Shown here in pieces: positions 20,260 through 31,795 of a DNA stretch of 64,000 nucleotides. This DNA comes from Desulfobulbaceae bacterium UBA2273 (GTDB lineage Bacteria > Desulfobacterota > Desulfobulbia > Desulfobulbales > Desulfurivibrionaceae). The position numbers and the translations under genes were made by a program. The notes under the pieces were generated by a model, which was not told where the DNA came from, made no database searches, and saw only the letters and a list, made by a program, of their open reading frames with translations. Where the stretch lies: NCBI GenBank assembly GCA_002347095.1, contig DDWZ01000016.1, positions 62,001 to 126,000 of the forward strand. Reading direction: 5' to 3'. Numbering within the stretch: position 1 is the first letter of the stretch; the number at the start of each line of letters is the position of its first letter.

Positions 20260-23200
20260 TCATGGGCGGGCAGCCTCCGCTTCGGCGGGATTGGTTTCCG
20301 GCAGCCGGTCTTGCCCATGGTCGCGGGCCACCAGCATGTAGATGGAAGGCACCACAAAGAGGGTGAACAGGGTGCCCACGGCCATGCCGCCCACCAGCAC
20401 CAGGCCGATGGAATTTCTGGCCGCGGCTCCGGCGCCGGTCACCAGGGTCAGGGTGAAGTGGCCCGCCACCGTGGCGGTGCTGGTCATGAGGATGGGGCGC
20501 AACCGGGTCATGGACGCTTCCCTGATGGCGGCCAGCTTGGCATGGCCTTTTTCCTGGAGGGTGTTGGCGAATTCGACGATGAGGATGCCGTTTTTCGCCA
20601 CCAGGCCGATCAGGGTCACCAACCCCACCTGGGAATAGATGTTGAGGGTGGTGGTCCAGCCATTGGTCCAGAAAGGGGTGTTGGGGTCGGGGATCTTGAG
20701 AAAGGTGAAGATCAGCGCCCCGAACATGGCCAGGGGCACCGAGCCGGCCAGGATGACGAAGGGGTCGCGGAAGCTGTTGAACTGGGCGGCCAGGACCAGG
20801 AAGATCAGGACCACGGCCAGAGCGAAAGCGGGCAGGAACTTGTTGCCCTCGCTGCGCAACTGGCGAGACTCGCCGGTGTAGTCAAGGACGTACCCCTGGG
20901 GCAGGATCTTGGCGGCCTCGTCTTCCAGGAAGCGCAACGCCTCGTCCAGGGGGCGGATGGCAACGCCGCTGATCGTGACCGCGTTCAGTTGCTGGAAACG
21001 GTTCAGGGAGCGGGGCACGGTGGAGTTCTGGATGGTGGCCACGGTGGAAAGCGGCACCAGTTGGCCGTTTGGCCCGGAGATGTGGATATTTTGGAGCTGT
21101 TCCGGGTTGAGCCGGTCGATCCGGGCGATCTGGGGGATGACCTTGTAGCTGCGGCCGGCGATGTCAAAGCGGTTGACGAAGTTGCCGCCCACCATGGCGC
21201 CGAGATCCGCGCCCACCTGTTGCAGGTTGAGGCCGAGATCCGCCACCTTGTCGCGGTCGATGACAAACTCCGCCTGGGGTTGATCGATCTTCATGTCGAT
21301 GATCGGCGGAAAGGCGAACATCCCGCTTTGCATGGCTTTTTGCTGGATCTGCTGGGAGAATTCCAGGATCCGTGGGGTTTCCGCCGTGGAGGCCAGGATG
21401 AATTCCACCGGAAACTGGCCGCCGCCCGGGAGTGCGGGCGGCAACACCGGGAAGATCCGGATGCCGGGCAGAGCCTGGAGCTTCTGCTGCACCTCGGGCA
21501 TGATCGCAAACACCGAGCGCTGCCGTTCGCCCCAAGGCTTGGTGACCATGCCGCTGAATCCCGAGGTGGGCTGGGTGGACTGGAAGGTGAATTGTGTTTC
21601 CGGGATGGAGAGAAAAACCTTGTTGGCGGCGGCGGTAAAACTGCTGGTCTGATCCAGGGTGGAGTTGGCTGCCGCGTCCACGATGCCGAAGATGACCCCC
21701 TGATCCTCGTTGGGAGCCAGTTCCTTAGCCGACATGGTGAACATGGGGATGCTGAGCAGGCTGATGATGACCCAGACCGTATAGACCGCGGGCCGGGCGG
21801 CGAGGGTGGCGTCAAGCCATCCGCCATAGGCTTCCCGCAGCCGGGCAAAACCGCGGGCAATCCTGCCTGCCAGGCCGCGCTCTTCGAGCCCCGGCTTGAG
21901 CAGTTTTGCCGACATCATCGGCGACAGGGTCAGGGCCACCACCCCGGAGATGGTCACCGTTCCGGCCAGGGTAAAGGCGAATTCCCGGAAAAGCGAGCCG
22001 GTGAGCCCGCCCTGGAAGCCGATGGGCGCATAGACCGCGGCCAGGGTGATGGTCATGGCGATGATCGGACCCACCAGTTCGCGGGCCCCTTGCAGGGCCG
22101 CTTCCAGCGGCGATTTGCCCTGGCTGAGGTGGCGTTCGACGTTTTCCACCACCACGATGGCGTCGTCCACCACCAGCCCCACCGAAAGAACGATGGCCAG
22201 CAGGGTGAGCAGATTGATGGAAAAACCGAAGAGCTGCATGAGAAAGAGGCCGCCGATGAGCGACAGGGGGATGGCCACCACCGGAATCAGCACCGAGCGC
22301 AGGGAGCCGAGAAAGAGGAAGATGACCACGATCACGATGAGCAGGGTCTCGCCCAGGGTTTTGAGCACCTCGTTGATGGCGTTGTCGATGTAGGCCGTGG
22401 CGTCGTAGGCGATGCGCCCCTTGAGGCCGCTGGGCAGATCCTTTTCAATGGCCGCCATCTCCGTGCGGATCAGCTTGATCATGTCCAGGGAGTTGGCATT
22501 GGGCAGGGGCCAGATCCCGATGAAGGTGGCGGTCTGGCCGGAAAAACGCACCTCGTTGTCATAGTCCTCGGCCCCCAGAGACACATCGCCCAGATCGGCC
22601 AGGCGGATGACGGCTCCGTTCTCTTCCCGGATCACCAGCCGCTTGAATTCCTCCACCGAACGCAGATCGGTATCGGCGGTGAGGTTGATCTGGATGAGCG
22701 AGCCCTTGGTCTGCCCCAGAGCGGCCAGGTAGTTGTTGGCGGCCAGGATCTTGCGCACCTCGGCCGGACTGACGTTGTAGGCGGCCATGCGTTCCGGCTT
22801 GAGCCAGATGCGCATGGCAAAGGTGCGGCCGCCGAGGATGTCGGCGCGCTGCACCCCTTGGATGGCGGAAAGGCGGGGCTGCACCACCCGGGTCAGATAG
22901 TCGGTGATTTCGTTCTGGGCAAGCACGTCGGAGGTGAAGCTGAGGTAGGCCGAGGCAAACTGGCTGTCTGCGGATTCGATGTTGATCACCGGCACCTCGG
23001 CCTCGGGGGGCAGATCGCGGCGAACCTGATCCACCTTGGAGCTGATCTCGGCCAGGGCCTTGGTGGCATCATAGTTGAGCTTCAACCGGGCGGTGATGAT
23101 GGAGACGCCCTGGCTGCTTCGGGATTGGAGATAATCGATGCCGTCGGCCGCGGCAATGGCACGCTCCAGCGGGGTGGTGATGAAGCCCCGGACCAGTTCG

Positions 23201-23367
23201 GCATTGGCTCCGACATAGATGGTGGTCACGGTGACCGACGCGTTCTCGCTCCTGGGGTATTGGCGCACATTGAGGCTGCGCAACGCCTGCAACCCGGCAA
23301 TGATGATGAGCAGGCTGATCACCATGGCAAGCACGGGGCGGCGGATGAAGAGATCGGTGAATTTCAT
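20260..23367 (-). CDS. RND-family efflux transporter (inner-membrane pump)
   Basis: The 1035-residue protein is a hydrophobe/amphiphile-efflux type RND permease. It starts with [20 protein letters not shown] (helix 1), has two large periplasmic loops, and TM4 carries the proton-relay aspartates in [19 protein letters not shown]. The C-terminal half repeats the fold ([39 protein letters not shown]). It forms a tripartite pump with the adaptor encoded 19 bp upstream and an outer-membrane channel not present in the window. Substrates cannot be read from sequence. Confidence 0.95.
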   Translation of the reverse strand: MKFTDLFIRRPVLAMVISLLIIIAGLQALRSLNVRQYPRSENASVTVTTIYVGANAELVRGFITTPLERAIAAADGIDYLQSRSSQGVSIITARLKLNYDATKALAEISSKVDQVRRDLPPEAEVPVINIESADSQFASAYLSFTSDVLAQNEITDYLTRVVQPRLSAIQGVQRADILGGRTFAMRIWLKPERMAAYNVSPAEVRKILAANNYLAALGQTKGSLIQINLTADTDLRSVEEFKRLVIREENGAVIRLADLGDVSLGAEDYDNEVRFSGQTATFIGIWPLPNANSLDMIKLIRTEMAAIEKDLPSGLKGRIAYDATAYIDNAINEVLKTLGETLLIVIVVIFLFLGSLRSVLIPVVAIPLSLIGGLFLMQLFGFSINLLTLLAIVLSVGLVVDDAIVVVENVERHLSQGKSPLEAALQGARELVGPIIAMTITLAAVYAPIGFQGGLTGSLFREFAFTLAGTVTISGVVALTLSPMMSAKLLKPGLEERGLAGRIARGFARLREAYGGWLDATLAARPAVYTVWVIISLLSIPMFTMSAKELAPNEDQGVIFGIVDAAANSTLDQTSSFTAAANKVFLSIPETQFTFQSTQPTSGFSGMVTKPWGERQRSVFAIMPEVQQKLQALPGIRIFPVLPPALPGGGQFPVEFILASTAETPRILEFSQQIQQKAMQSGMFAFPPIIDMKIDQPQAEFVIDRDKVADLGLNLQQVGADLGAMVGGNFVNRFDIAGRSYKVIPQIARIDRLNPEQLQNIHISGPNGQLVPLSTVATIQNSTVPRSLNRFQQLNAVTISGVAIRPLDEALRFLEDEAAKILPQGYVLDYTGESRQLRSEGNKFLPAFALAVVLIFLVLAAQFNSFRDPFVILAGSVPLAMFGALIFTFLKIPDPNTPFWTNGWTTTLNIYSQVGLVTLIGLVAKNGILIVEFANTLQEKGHAKLAAIREASMTRLRPILMTSTATVAGHFTLTLVTGAGAAARNSIGLVLVGGMAVGTLFTLFVVPSIYMLVARDHGQDRLPETNPAEAEAARP

Positions 23368-23386
23368 GGGTTTTGACTCAAAAAAA

Positions 23387-24517
23387 TCAACTGTTGCCCG
23401 GCTTGGGATCCAGGCTGAACTTCGGGTTTAGCCCGTTGTTCACCACCACGGACTGGCCGTTGCGAAGCTTGAACACCCCGGTGCTGACCACGGTTGCCCC
23501 ATCCTCAAGGCCCGAGGCCACGGCGACGAAATCGCCGCGCCGTTCCCCGAGGCGGACAAACTGCTGGCGCACCGTCAGGCCGGACGTGCCGGTTTTTTCG
23601 TCTTTTTGCTCTTCAACCACAAAGACCGAATCGCCGTAGGGCGCAGGAAGCACCGCGGTTGCGGGGATGGCCAACACCTGGTTCTTGCCGGGCAGCACCA
23701 CGGCCACCGTGGCAAACATGCCGGGGTGCAGCCGTTCCTCTTTGTTGGCCGCGGTGGCCTGCACCCGGACATTGCGGGTGGCGCTGTCCGCCTGCGGGTT
23801 GATGGCGGTGATCTTGCCGGCCACGGTGCGGCCGGGCAGGGCGTCGGAGGTTATCCGCACCGGCAACCCTGGCTGGATGCGGGCCAGATCCTGCTGGGGC
23901 AGCATGAAATTGACGAAAATTGGGTCCATGGCCTGGAGGGAAACAATGGGCTCGCCCTCCTTGAGGATCTGGCCCAGATTGACCAAGCGGATGCCGAGGC
24001 GGCCGGAGAATGGGGCGCGGATGGTTTTTTTGGCGATGGTGGCCCGGATCGTGTCGGCCTGGGCCATGGCCTGTTTGTGTTTCGCCTCACCGTCATCGTA
24101 GGCGGCCTTGGAAACGGCGTTGGTCTCGACGAGCACCCGGAGCCGCTCGAAATTGACCTTGGCCAGCGCGGCTTCGGCTTCCGCCGCCTGCAGTTGGGCC
24201 TCCTCGGAAGAGGTGTCCTGCTGGAGCAGGAGGCTGCCCGCCTCTATCCAGGTTCCGGGGGTAAAGGCCAGGCGCGCCACCTTGCCCGACAGCTCCGCGG
24301 AAACGGTCACGCCCTGCGCCGCTTCCAGCGAGCCCACGGCGCGTAAGGCAATCTCCCAGGATTCCGGGCGGGCCTTGGTCGTGGTCACTGTTTCCGGCGG
24401 GGGGGTAAAGCTCTTGCCTTTGCCCACCATCGTGAAAATCTGCAAGCCCTTGATGCCGACAAGGATGCCGGCCACCAGCAACAAACCAAGGAGGGTGAGA
24501 AGGATGCGTTTTTTCAT
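23387..24517 (-). CDS. RND efflux periplasmic adaptor (membrane fusion protein)
   Basis: The 376-residue protein has an N-terminal membrane anchor (about residues 4-26), a barrel-sandwich/lipoyl half ([20 protein letters not shown]), an alpha-helical hairpin of about 70 residues, the second lipoyl half ([24 protein letters not shown] split around it) and a beta-barrel domain ([21 protein letters not shown]). This is the AcrA/MexA/HlyD order. It precedes the pump gene by 19 bp, and a near-perfect 30-bp palindrome lies 176 bp upstream of its start. Confidence 0.93.
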   Translation of the reverse strand: MKKRILLTLLGLLLVAGILVGIKGLQIFTMVGKGKSFTPPPETVTTTKARPESWEIALRAVGSLEAAQGVTVSAELSGKVARLAFTPGTWIEAGSLLLQQDTSSEEAQLQAAEAEAALAKVNFERLRVLVETNAVSKAAYDDGEAKHKQAMAQADTIRATIAKKTIRAPFSGRLGIRLVNLGQILKEGEPIVSLQAMDPIFVNFMLPQQDLARIQPGLPVRITSDALPGRTVAGKITAINPQADSATRNVRVQATAANKEERLHPGMFATVAVVLPGKNQVLAIPATAVLPAPYGDSVFVVEEQKDEKTGTSGLTVRQQFVRLGERRGDFVAVASGLEDGATVVSTGVFKLRNGQSVVVNNGLNPKFSLDPKPGNS

Positions 24518-24692
24518 GGGTACTGTTTCTTTGTAAAGGGTGGGGGCGGGTTTCCGCGAAAAATAGAGGGGGTCGCGTCAAAAGCCCAGGCCGCGTGTTG
24601 CTGCGCAACGTGTCGGCTGTCTGTGGAGAGACGTTGCTGGGTGGAGTCCTGTGGCTGTTGCGCCCCTATCGAGTATTCCTCTCTTCATCAAC

Positions 24693-24722
24693 GGATAAGT
24701 TAAATGTACATTTGACTTATCC
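24693..24722. promoter_or_regulatory. 30-bp near-perfect palindrome (TetR-type operator candidate)
   Basis: The element begins GGATAAGTTAAATGT and ends ACATTTGACTTATCC. Reading both strands gives one mismatched pair in 15. The size and central TGTACA symmetry match operators of TetR-family repressors, which commonly control RND pumps. No such regulator gene is in the window. Confidence 0.6.
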
Positions 24723-25019
24723 TCCTTGTTGCGTCAAGGTTTTTTTCCCTCTGCTCACAGCGATTCCGCCTTTTGTACGATTTTCAAGCCTCGGCAACTG
24801 CATCCGCGCTCCTGGTCCGCGACTGCCGGCAACCCAAAAACACCCCCTTGCTTTGTATCTTGCCTACAAAAAAGTAACAAAAAAGTTTCACACGGATGCG
24901 CATTGCTGACAAAAAAGTAATATATTTTCCGGTTGTGGAATTCAGCCTTGGGTGTGGCGTCTTGGAAAAGATGCCTAAACTCAATGATTTGCATGGTATC
25001 TTTTTCTTTTTCCAGGCGT

Positions 25020-25034
25020 TGGCACGCTCTTTGA
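25020..25034 (+). promoter_or_regulatory. Sigma-54-like promoter upstream of PII gene
   Basis: TGGCAC-N5-TTGA matches the -24 element fully, but the -12 element has GA in place of the near-invariant GC. It lies 85 bp before the start codon. Nitrogen control of this PII-AmtB pair is expected, so it is a reasonable but imperfect candidate. Confidence 0.42.
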
Positions 25035-25049
25035 AAAAGCAGTGTTTGA

Positions 25050-25457
<408 letters not shown>

Positions 25458-25501
25458 GTATCATTATGACTCAGATCAAATCAACGCACAAGGACGTTTC
25501 A

Positions 25502-26833
25502 ATGAACAGGTCAATTGCAAAAAAAATGGTCCTTCCCTTGACGATGGCACTGGTTGCCTCGGCCGGAACCGCCATGGCCGCGGAGGGTACGGCCGAGATA
25601 ACAGGCGCTGCCGCTACCTATGTTGCCAATAATACCTGGATGCTGGTTTCCACGTTTCTGGTGTTTATCATGCATCTCGGGTTTGCGACCCTTGAGGCGG
25701 GATTGTGCCGGTCGAAAAATACGGTCAACATCCTTTTCAAGAATACCGCCATTGTTGCCATCGGGCTCTTAACCTATGCCGTGATCGGTTTCAACCTGAT
25801 GTACCCCGGCGATTTTTCCATCCCGGGCATTTTCGGCTTTTCCGGTTTCGGCATCGGGGTGAGCCCGGAAAATATGATGGTTACCGGAGATGACGGGGTG
25901 GGGATCTACACCTACTGGACGGATTTCATCTTTCAGGCCATGTTTGCGGCCACGGCAGCGACCATTGTTTCCGGCGCTGTGGCCGAACGGGTCAAGCTGC
26001 ACAGCTTTTTGATTTTTTCCGCGATCTATGTGGCAGTGGTGTATCCCTGGGTGGGAAGCTGGAAGTGGGGCGGCGGCTGGCTGGACGCCATGGGATTCTA
26101 TGACTTTGCCGGCTCCACCCTGGTGCATTCCGTGGGCGGCTGGGCCGCTCTGGCCGGCGTCATCTTGCTCGGACCCCGTCTTGGCAAGTATGTCGGAAAC
26201 ACCATCAAGCCGATCATGGGGCATAGCATGCCCCTGGCAACCATCGGTGTTTTTCTGCTCTGGCTCGGCTGGTTCGGTTTTAACGGCGGCTCGGTGCTTT
26301 CCGCTGATCCTGCCGCGGTATCCTTTGTCTTCGTCACCACTTCTCTTGCTGCGGCCGCAGGCATTGTCGGCGCCAGCGCTCTGAGCTGGATCATCCAGAA
26401 GAAGCCTGATCTGAGCATGGCCCTCAATGGTGCCCTTGCGGGTTTGGTTGGCATTACCGCCGGAGCCGATGTGGTCAGCGTGATGAGCGCCGTGGTGATC
26501 GGTCTTATTGCCGGTTCTCTGGTTGTTGTCTCGGTCATGGTTGTTGACCGCATGAAGCTTGATGATCCGGTCGGCGCCATCTCCGTGCATCTTGTCTGCG
26601 GTGTATGGGGTACCCTGGCGGTGGGCATTTTCAGCGCGAAGCACTCCTTTGTAACGCAGTTGATCGGCGTGGCGGCATACGGTGTGACCTGTTTTGTTGC
26701 TGCGTTCGTGCTCTTCTATCTCTTGAAGGTTTCTCTTGGAATTCGTGTGGATGCGGAAGAGGAAATGAAGGGACTTGATATAGGCGAGCATGGCATGGAG
26801 GCATATGCCGGTTTTGAGATAAACAACGTCTAG
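25502..26833 (+). CDS. amtB: Ammonium transporter AmtB
   Basis: The 443-residue channel has a cleavable signal peptide (MNRSIAKKMVLPLTMALVA, ending near AMAAEG) and eleven hydrophobic segments. Characteristic stretches are FIMHLGFATLEAGLCRSKN, DFAGSTLVHSVGGWAALAG (with the pore histidine), LLWLGWFGFNGGS and VGAISVHLVCGVWGTLAVG (second pore histidine). It conducts ammonium/ammonia and is paired with the PII gene just upstream. MNRSIAK is chosen as start because AAGGA lies 7 nt before it; an ATG 12 codons earlier has only a distant Shine-Dalgarno. Confidence 0.95.
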   Translation: MNRSIAKKMVLPLTMALVASAGTAMAAEGTAEITGAAATYVANNTWMLVSTFLVFIMHLGFATLEAGLCRSKNTVNILFKNTAIVAIGLLTYAVIGFNLMYPGDFSIPGIFGFSGFGIGVSPENMMVTGDDGVGIYTYWTDFIFQAMFAATAATIVSGAVAERVKLHSFLIFSAIYVAVVYPWVGSWKWGGGWLDAMGFYDFAGSTLVHSVGGWAALAGVILLGPRLGKYVGNTIKPIMGHSMPLATIGVFLLWLGWFGFNGGSVLSADPAAVSFVFVTTSLAAAAGIVGASALSWIIQKKPDLSMALNGALAGLVGITAGADVVSVMSAVVIGLIAGSLVVVSVMVVDRMKLDDPVGAISVHLVCGVWGTLAVGIFSAKHSFVTQLIGVAAYGVTCFVAAFVLFYLLKVSLGIRVDAEEEMKGLDIGEHGMEAYAGFEINNV

Positions 26834-26849
26834 CGTGTGTCCGGACAGC

Positions 26850-26896
26850 AAGAATCCCGGAGCCGAAGGAGTCATCCCTTTGGTTTCGGGATTCTT
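26850..26896. terminator. Stem-loop after amtB
   Basis: AAGAATCCCG (26850-26859) and CGGGATTCTT (26887-26896) form a 10-bp stem around a 27-base loop that can itself pair in part. It lies 17 bp past the amtB stop. A short T-poor tail makes termination strength uncertain. Confidence 0.5.
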
Positions 26897-26926
26897 CCCT
26901 TGAAAAAATAGCCTGAAAACAAAAAA

Positions 26927-27646
26927 ATGAAACTCCTGGTCTTGCAACATACCCCATGGGCCGGCCCGGGGCGGCTGCTTCTCGAGGCGTTTGCCACGCA
27001 CCGGATCGATTGTGATCTCGTCAAGGTCTGGCAGGATTGGATCCCCGACTTCAACGGCTATGGGGGGGTCATCCTTTTGGGGGGGGCGCCCAACGTGGAG
27101 CAGGAGGAGAAGTACCCGTTTCTCGTAGAGGAGAAACGGTTCATCAAGAGGGCGATCGACGCGGACAAGCCGATTCTGGGTTTCTGTCTGGGGCATCAAC
27201 TGCTCGCTTCCGTGCTCGGCGCTCAGGTAGGACCCAACTTTAAGCCGAGCATCGGTTTTGTCCAGGGGCATGTCACCCATGACGGCCGTGAACATCCGGC
27301 TTTCAGGAATCTCGGCAAGACCATGCCCATGTTCAAGTGGCACAGCCAGACGGTGCTGGAGCCGCTGCCCAAACATTTTTCCCTGCTCGCCACTTCGGAG
27401 CAATGCCAGGTGGAGGCTTTTTCCCTTGAACAGCGGCCGCACATCCTCGGGCTGCAGTTTGACAACCATGTGGCAGTGTTCGAAGACATCAGCCTCTGGC
27501 TTGAGCAGGACGGGCAGTGGCTCGCCTCGTTTCGCTCCCTGGTGGTGCGGCCCGCTGATCTGCTGGCCGAGGCGCATCGCTTGCGGACGAAGATCTCTGG
27601 CGATTTCCAGCAGTTTTTCAGCGATTACCTGACGCTAATTTCCTGA
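26927..27646 (+). CDS. Class I glutamine amidotransferase-like protein
   Basis: The 239-residue protein resembles GMP-synthase-type amidotransferase domains. The nucleophile cysteine is in PILGFCLGHQLLASVLG, and the catalytic histidine region reads ILGLQFDNHVAVFEDI, where the usual H-P-E pattern is altered to NHVAVFED. Stand-alone members of this family are hydrolases or amidases of unknown substrate. The nucleophile is kept, but the His/Glu dyad context is unusual. It lies between amtB and nifA and may respond to nitrogen status. Its ribosome site is weak. Confidence 0.75.
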   Translation: MKLLVLQHTPWAGPGRLLLEAFATHRIDCDLVKVWQDWIPDFNGYGGVILLGGAPNVEQEEKYPFLVEEKRFIKRAIDADKPILGFCLGHQLLASVLGAQVGPNFKPSIGFVQGHVTHDGREHPAFRNLGKTMPMFKWHSQTVLEPLPKHFSLLATSEQCQVEAFSLEQRPHILGLQFDNHVAVFEDISLWLEQDGQWLASFRSLVVRPADLLAEAHRLRTKISGDFQQFFSDYLTLIS

Positions 27647-27681
27647 TGGGCTCGTAACGAATCGGAATTTGTTTCAAGCCT

Positions 27682-27782
27682 GTGCTTCGACAGGCTCAGC
27701 ACGAACGGAATATCAATACGTTAAGGTAATATCTGCTCGCCATGAGCCCTTCGGCAAACTCAGGAGCACCCTGTCGAAGGGC
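27682..27782. repeat. Dispersed inverted repeat (CTTCGACAGG family)
   Basis: The left arm CTTCGACAGGCTCAGCACGA (27685-27704, continuing ACGG) is shared with 46081-46104, and the right part contains CCTGTCGAAG (27770-27779) in inverse orientation with an additional internal duplication. Two copies in this window with the same arm sequence show it is a dispersed palindromic element rather than a gene-specific signal. Confidence 0.7.
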
Positions 27783-27833
27783 AGTTGTTGCGAGGATGTC
27801 ATCTGCTGATTGTGCTCCAAGGCATGAGGCGGC

Positions 27834-27879
27834 AAAAAAAGGAAGCCGGGTTTGCCCTCGCGGGAGAAACCCGGTTTTT

Positions 27880-27881
<2 letters not shown>
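27834..27881. terminator. Bidirectional terminator after nifA
   Basis: CCGGGTTT (27846-27853) pairs with AAACCCGG (27867-27874), with seven T residues on the right and seven A residues on the left. It overlaps the nifA stop codon at its edge and can end nifA transcription leftward. Confidence 0.75.
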
Positions 27882-29484
<1,603 letters not shown>

Positions 29485-29554
29485 GGGCTGGGTCCGCCTT
29501 TGGGGGTGCTGGGTTGACGATAAATGTTCCTGATTAGCGCTGATCTTCCGCAAA

Positions 29555-29589
29555 TTCCCTCTCCCCCACCAAAGCGGGGGGGGGGAGAA
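29555..29589. repeat. Truncated CCCTCTCCC-type repeat
   Basis: The stretch TTCCCTCTCCCCCACCAAAG followed by a G-run forms a C-tract/G-tract hairpin like the copies at 33478-33586 and 37471-37507, but lacks their TAGGGAGAGGG tail. Confidence 0.5.
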
Positions 29590-29907
29590 TTTCGCAGGGG
29601 CTCTCTGATGTACAAATTACGTTTTGCGGGAGATTAGCGCTAAGCAGGTAAATGTTTGAGTGCATGTCCCCTGTGGTGTTGATTTAGCAAAAAATGTTCC
29701 ATTGCTTCAAAAATGTAACATTGCGCATGGGGAGTTTTTGTAACTCATTGAAATTAAAATAAATATATTGTGTGCTGGTCCGTGGGGCAGTGCGCGACGT
29801 TTGCGAAAAAGTTACATTTCGAGCAAATTGTTTTATGTTTCAATACATAAATGTAATAAAACTCCCTTATTCTTCCCCTTTCCATGCCGGTCGCTCTCCT
29901 TCCTTTT

Positions 29908-29923
29908 TGTAGCCAACCTTACA
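29908..29923. promoter_or_regulatory. NifA upstream activator site for nifH
   Basis: TGT-AGCCAACCTT-ACA is an exact TGT-N10-ACA NifA site, 115 bp upstream of the nifH -24 element. An almost identical site precedes nifE (43176-43191). Confidence 0.85.
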
Positions 29924-30022
29924 AAAGAGAACAGGCGGTACAGCACCCCCGCTTGCTGCTTGTTTCAATAAAAATAGTAATATCGGAATGTTAAGCGAAA
30001 AGTGCCCGGTGGCGTCCCGCTC

Positions 30023-30037
30023 TGGCACACCCCTTGC
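30023..30037 (+). promoter_or_regulatory. Sigma-54 promoter of the nifH operon
   Basis: TGGCAC-ACCCC-TTGC is a perfect -24/-12 promoter. The same 15 bases occur at the nifE promoter (43288-43302). Transcription would begin near 30049. Confidence 0.92.
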
Positions 30038-30042
30038 GATAG

Positions 30043-30939
<897 letters not shown>

Positions 30940-30953
30940 CAGGCGCAAGGCGC

Positions 30954-31030
30954 AAGGTTAAAGGAGAAAGGCAACAACGTATTCTCCGAACCTTTGCCCT
31001 GTTTTCTTTCACCTTGAACCTTTATCTTTT
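30954..31030 (+). terminator. Hairpin with T-rich tail between nifH and nifI1 (candidate attenuator)
   Basis: The arm at 30954-30975 (starting AAGGTTAAAGGAGAAAG) is complementary to 31001-31022 (ending CACCTTGAACCTT) with about four mismatches in 22, followed by ATCTTTTTACCTATTTTTTT. It could reduce read-through so that NifH is made in excess over NifDK, as the enzyme needs. Confidence 0.55.
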
Positions 31031-31055
31031 TACCTATTTTTTTGGGAGAAAACCA

Positions 31056-31412
31056 ATGTTGACTATGATCAGAGCAATTGTCCGGCCGGAGAAAGCAGAC
31101 AAGGTTCTCGCCTCCCTCATGGAGGCGGGCTTTCCGGCGGTTACCAAATATTCCGTGGCCGGGCGCGGCAAGCAGCGCGGCATCAAGATCGGCGAGGTTA
31201 CCTACGACGAGCTGCCCAAGGTTATGTTGATGAGCGTCATCAACACGGCGGATAAGGATTTTTTCATCGATACCGTGATGAATACGGCCCGCTCCGCCGG
31301 CAAGGGGGCATTCGGCGACGGCAAGATTTTCGTTTCCGAGGTGGAGGAATCCTACACCATCAGCTCCGGAGTCAAGGAGACCGCCTATGCCTCGGAAGGG
31401 GTGGCGCCATGA
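31056..31412 (+). CDS. nifI1: Nitrogenase-associated PII-like protein NifI1
   Basis: The 118-residue protein is a PII homolog of the NifI1 (GlnB-i) subfamily. Its N-terminus MLTMIRAIVRPEKADKVLAS and the altered T-loop region (KQRGIKIGEVTYDELPKVML) lack the GlnB RGAEY uridylylation motif. In methanogens and some anaerobes, NifI1 and NifI2 bind dinitrogenase together when 2-oxoglutarate is low and stop its reduction by NifH (ammonium switch-off). The position between nifH and nifD is diagnostic. It overlaps nifI2 by 4 bp. Confidence 0.93.
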   Translation: MLTMIRAIVRPEKADKVLASLMEAGFPAVTKYSVAGRGKQRGIKIGEVTYDELPKVMLMSVINTADKDFFIDTVMNTARSAGKGAFGDGKIFVSEVEESYTISSGVKETAYASEGVAP

Positions 31413-31783
31413 AAGAGGTCATCGCCATAGTGCGCATAAACATGATGAATCAGACCAAGCAGGCCCTCACCGACTGCGGCGTTGACGCTTTCTTTGCCCA
31501 TGAGGCCCAAGGCCGCGGGGTGGGGTTTGTCAGCCCGGCGCTTCTTGAAGGGGCGGTGCAGGGGTATGAGGAAGCCGCCGCTCTCTTGGGCGAAAAGGGC
31601 AAGCTCTACCCCAAACGGATGATCACCGCCGTGGTGGAAGACTCCATGGTGGGCTGCGTAGTGGAGACCATTATCAATACGAATCAGACCGGCATGCCTG
31701 GCGACGGCAAGGTTTTTGTTTTGCCGCTCGGCGATGCGGTCCGGGTCCGGACAGGCGAGACGGGCATGAAGGCCATCTCATAA
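31409..31783 (+). CDS. nifI2: Nitrogenase-associated PII-like protein NifI2
   Basis: The 124-residue partner of NifI1 starts MKEVIAIVRINMMNQTKQAL, has the longer, glycine-containing T-loop region expected for NifI2 (HEAQGRGVGFVSPALLEGAV), and ends with the PII-type GDGKVFVLPLGDAVRVRTGE. It is the 2-oxoglutarate/ATP-sensing subunit of the NifI complex in characterised systems. It is translationally coupled to nifI1 and followed after 12 bp by nifD. Confidence 0.93.
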   Translation: MKEVIAIVRINMMNQTKQALTDCGVDAFFAHEAQGRGVGFVSPALLEGAVQGYEEAAALLGEKGKLYPKRMITAVVEDSMVGCVVETIINTNQTGMPGDGKVFVLPLGDAVRVRTGETGMKAIS

Positions 31784-31795
31784 GGAGGAGTAACA

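Noticed and set aside
20212..23376. A 1054-codon open frame on the plus strand opposite the RND pump gene
   Set aside because: It is an antisense shadow of a GC-rich gene: composition is rich in Gly, His, Asp and Arg without domains, while the minus strand encodes an unmistakable RND transporter.
24854..24868. TGT-N9-ACA as a NifA site for the PII gene
   Set aside because: NifA sites need 10 bases between TGT and ACA. With 9 the half sites are out of phase, so it was not listed as a feature.
24595..24909. A 104-codon frame in the efflux/PII gap
   Set aside because: It runs straight through the operator-like palindrome, has mixed composition and no ribosome site.
25769..27577. A 602-codon open frame on the minus strand across amtB and the amidotransferase gene
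   Set aside because: It crosses an intergenic hairpin and two well-supported genes and has no recognisable domain.
29700..29850. AATGTAAC / GTTACATT motifs as further NifA sites
   Set aside because: None has TGT-N10-ACA spacing. They may bind another protein but cannot be assigned.
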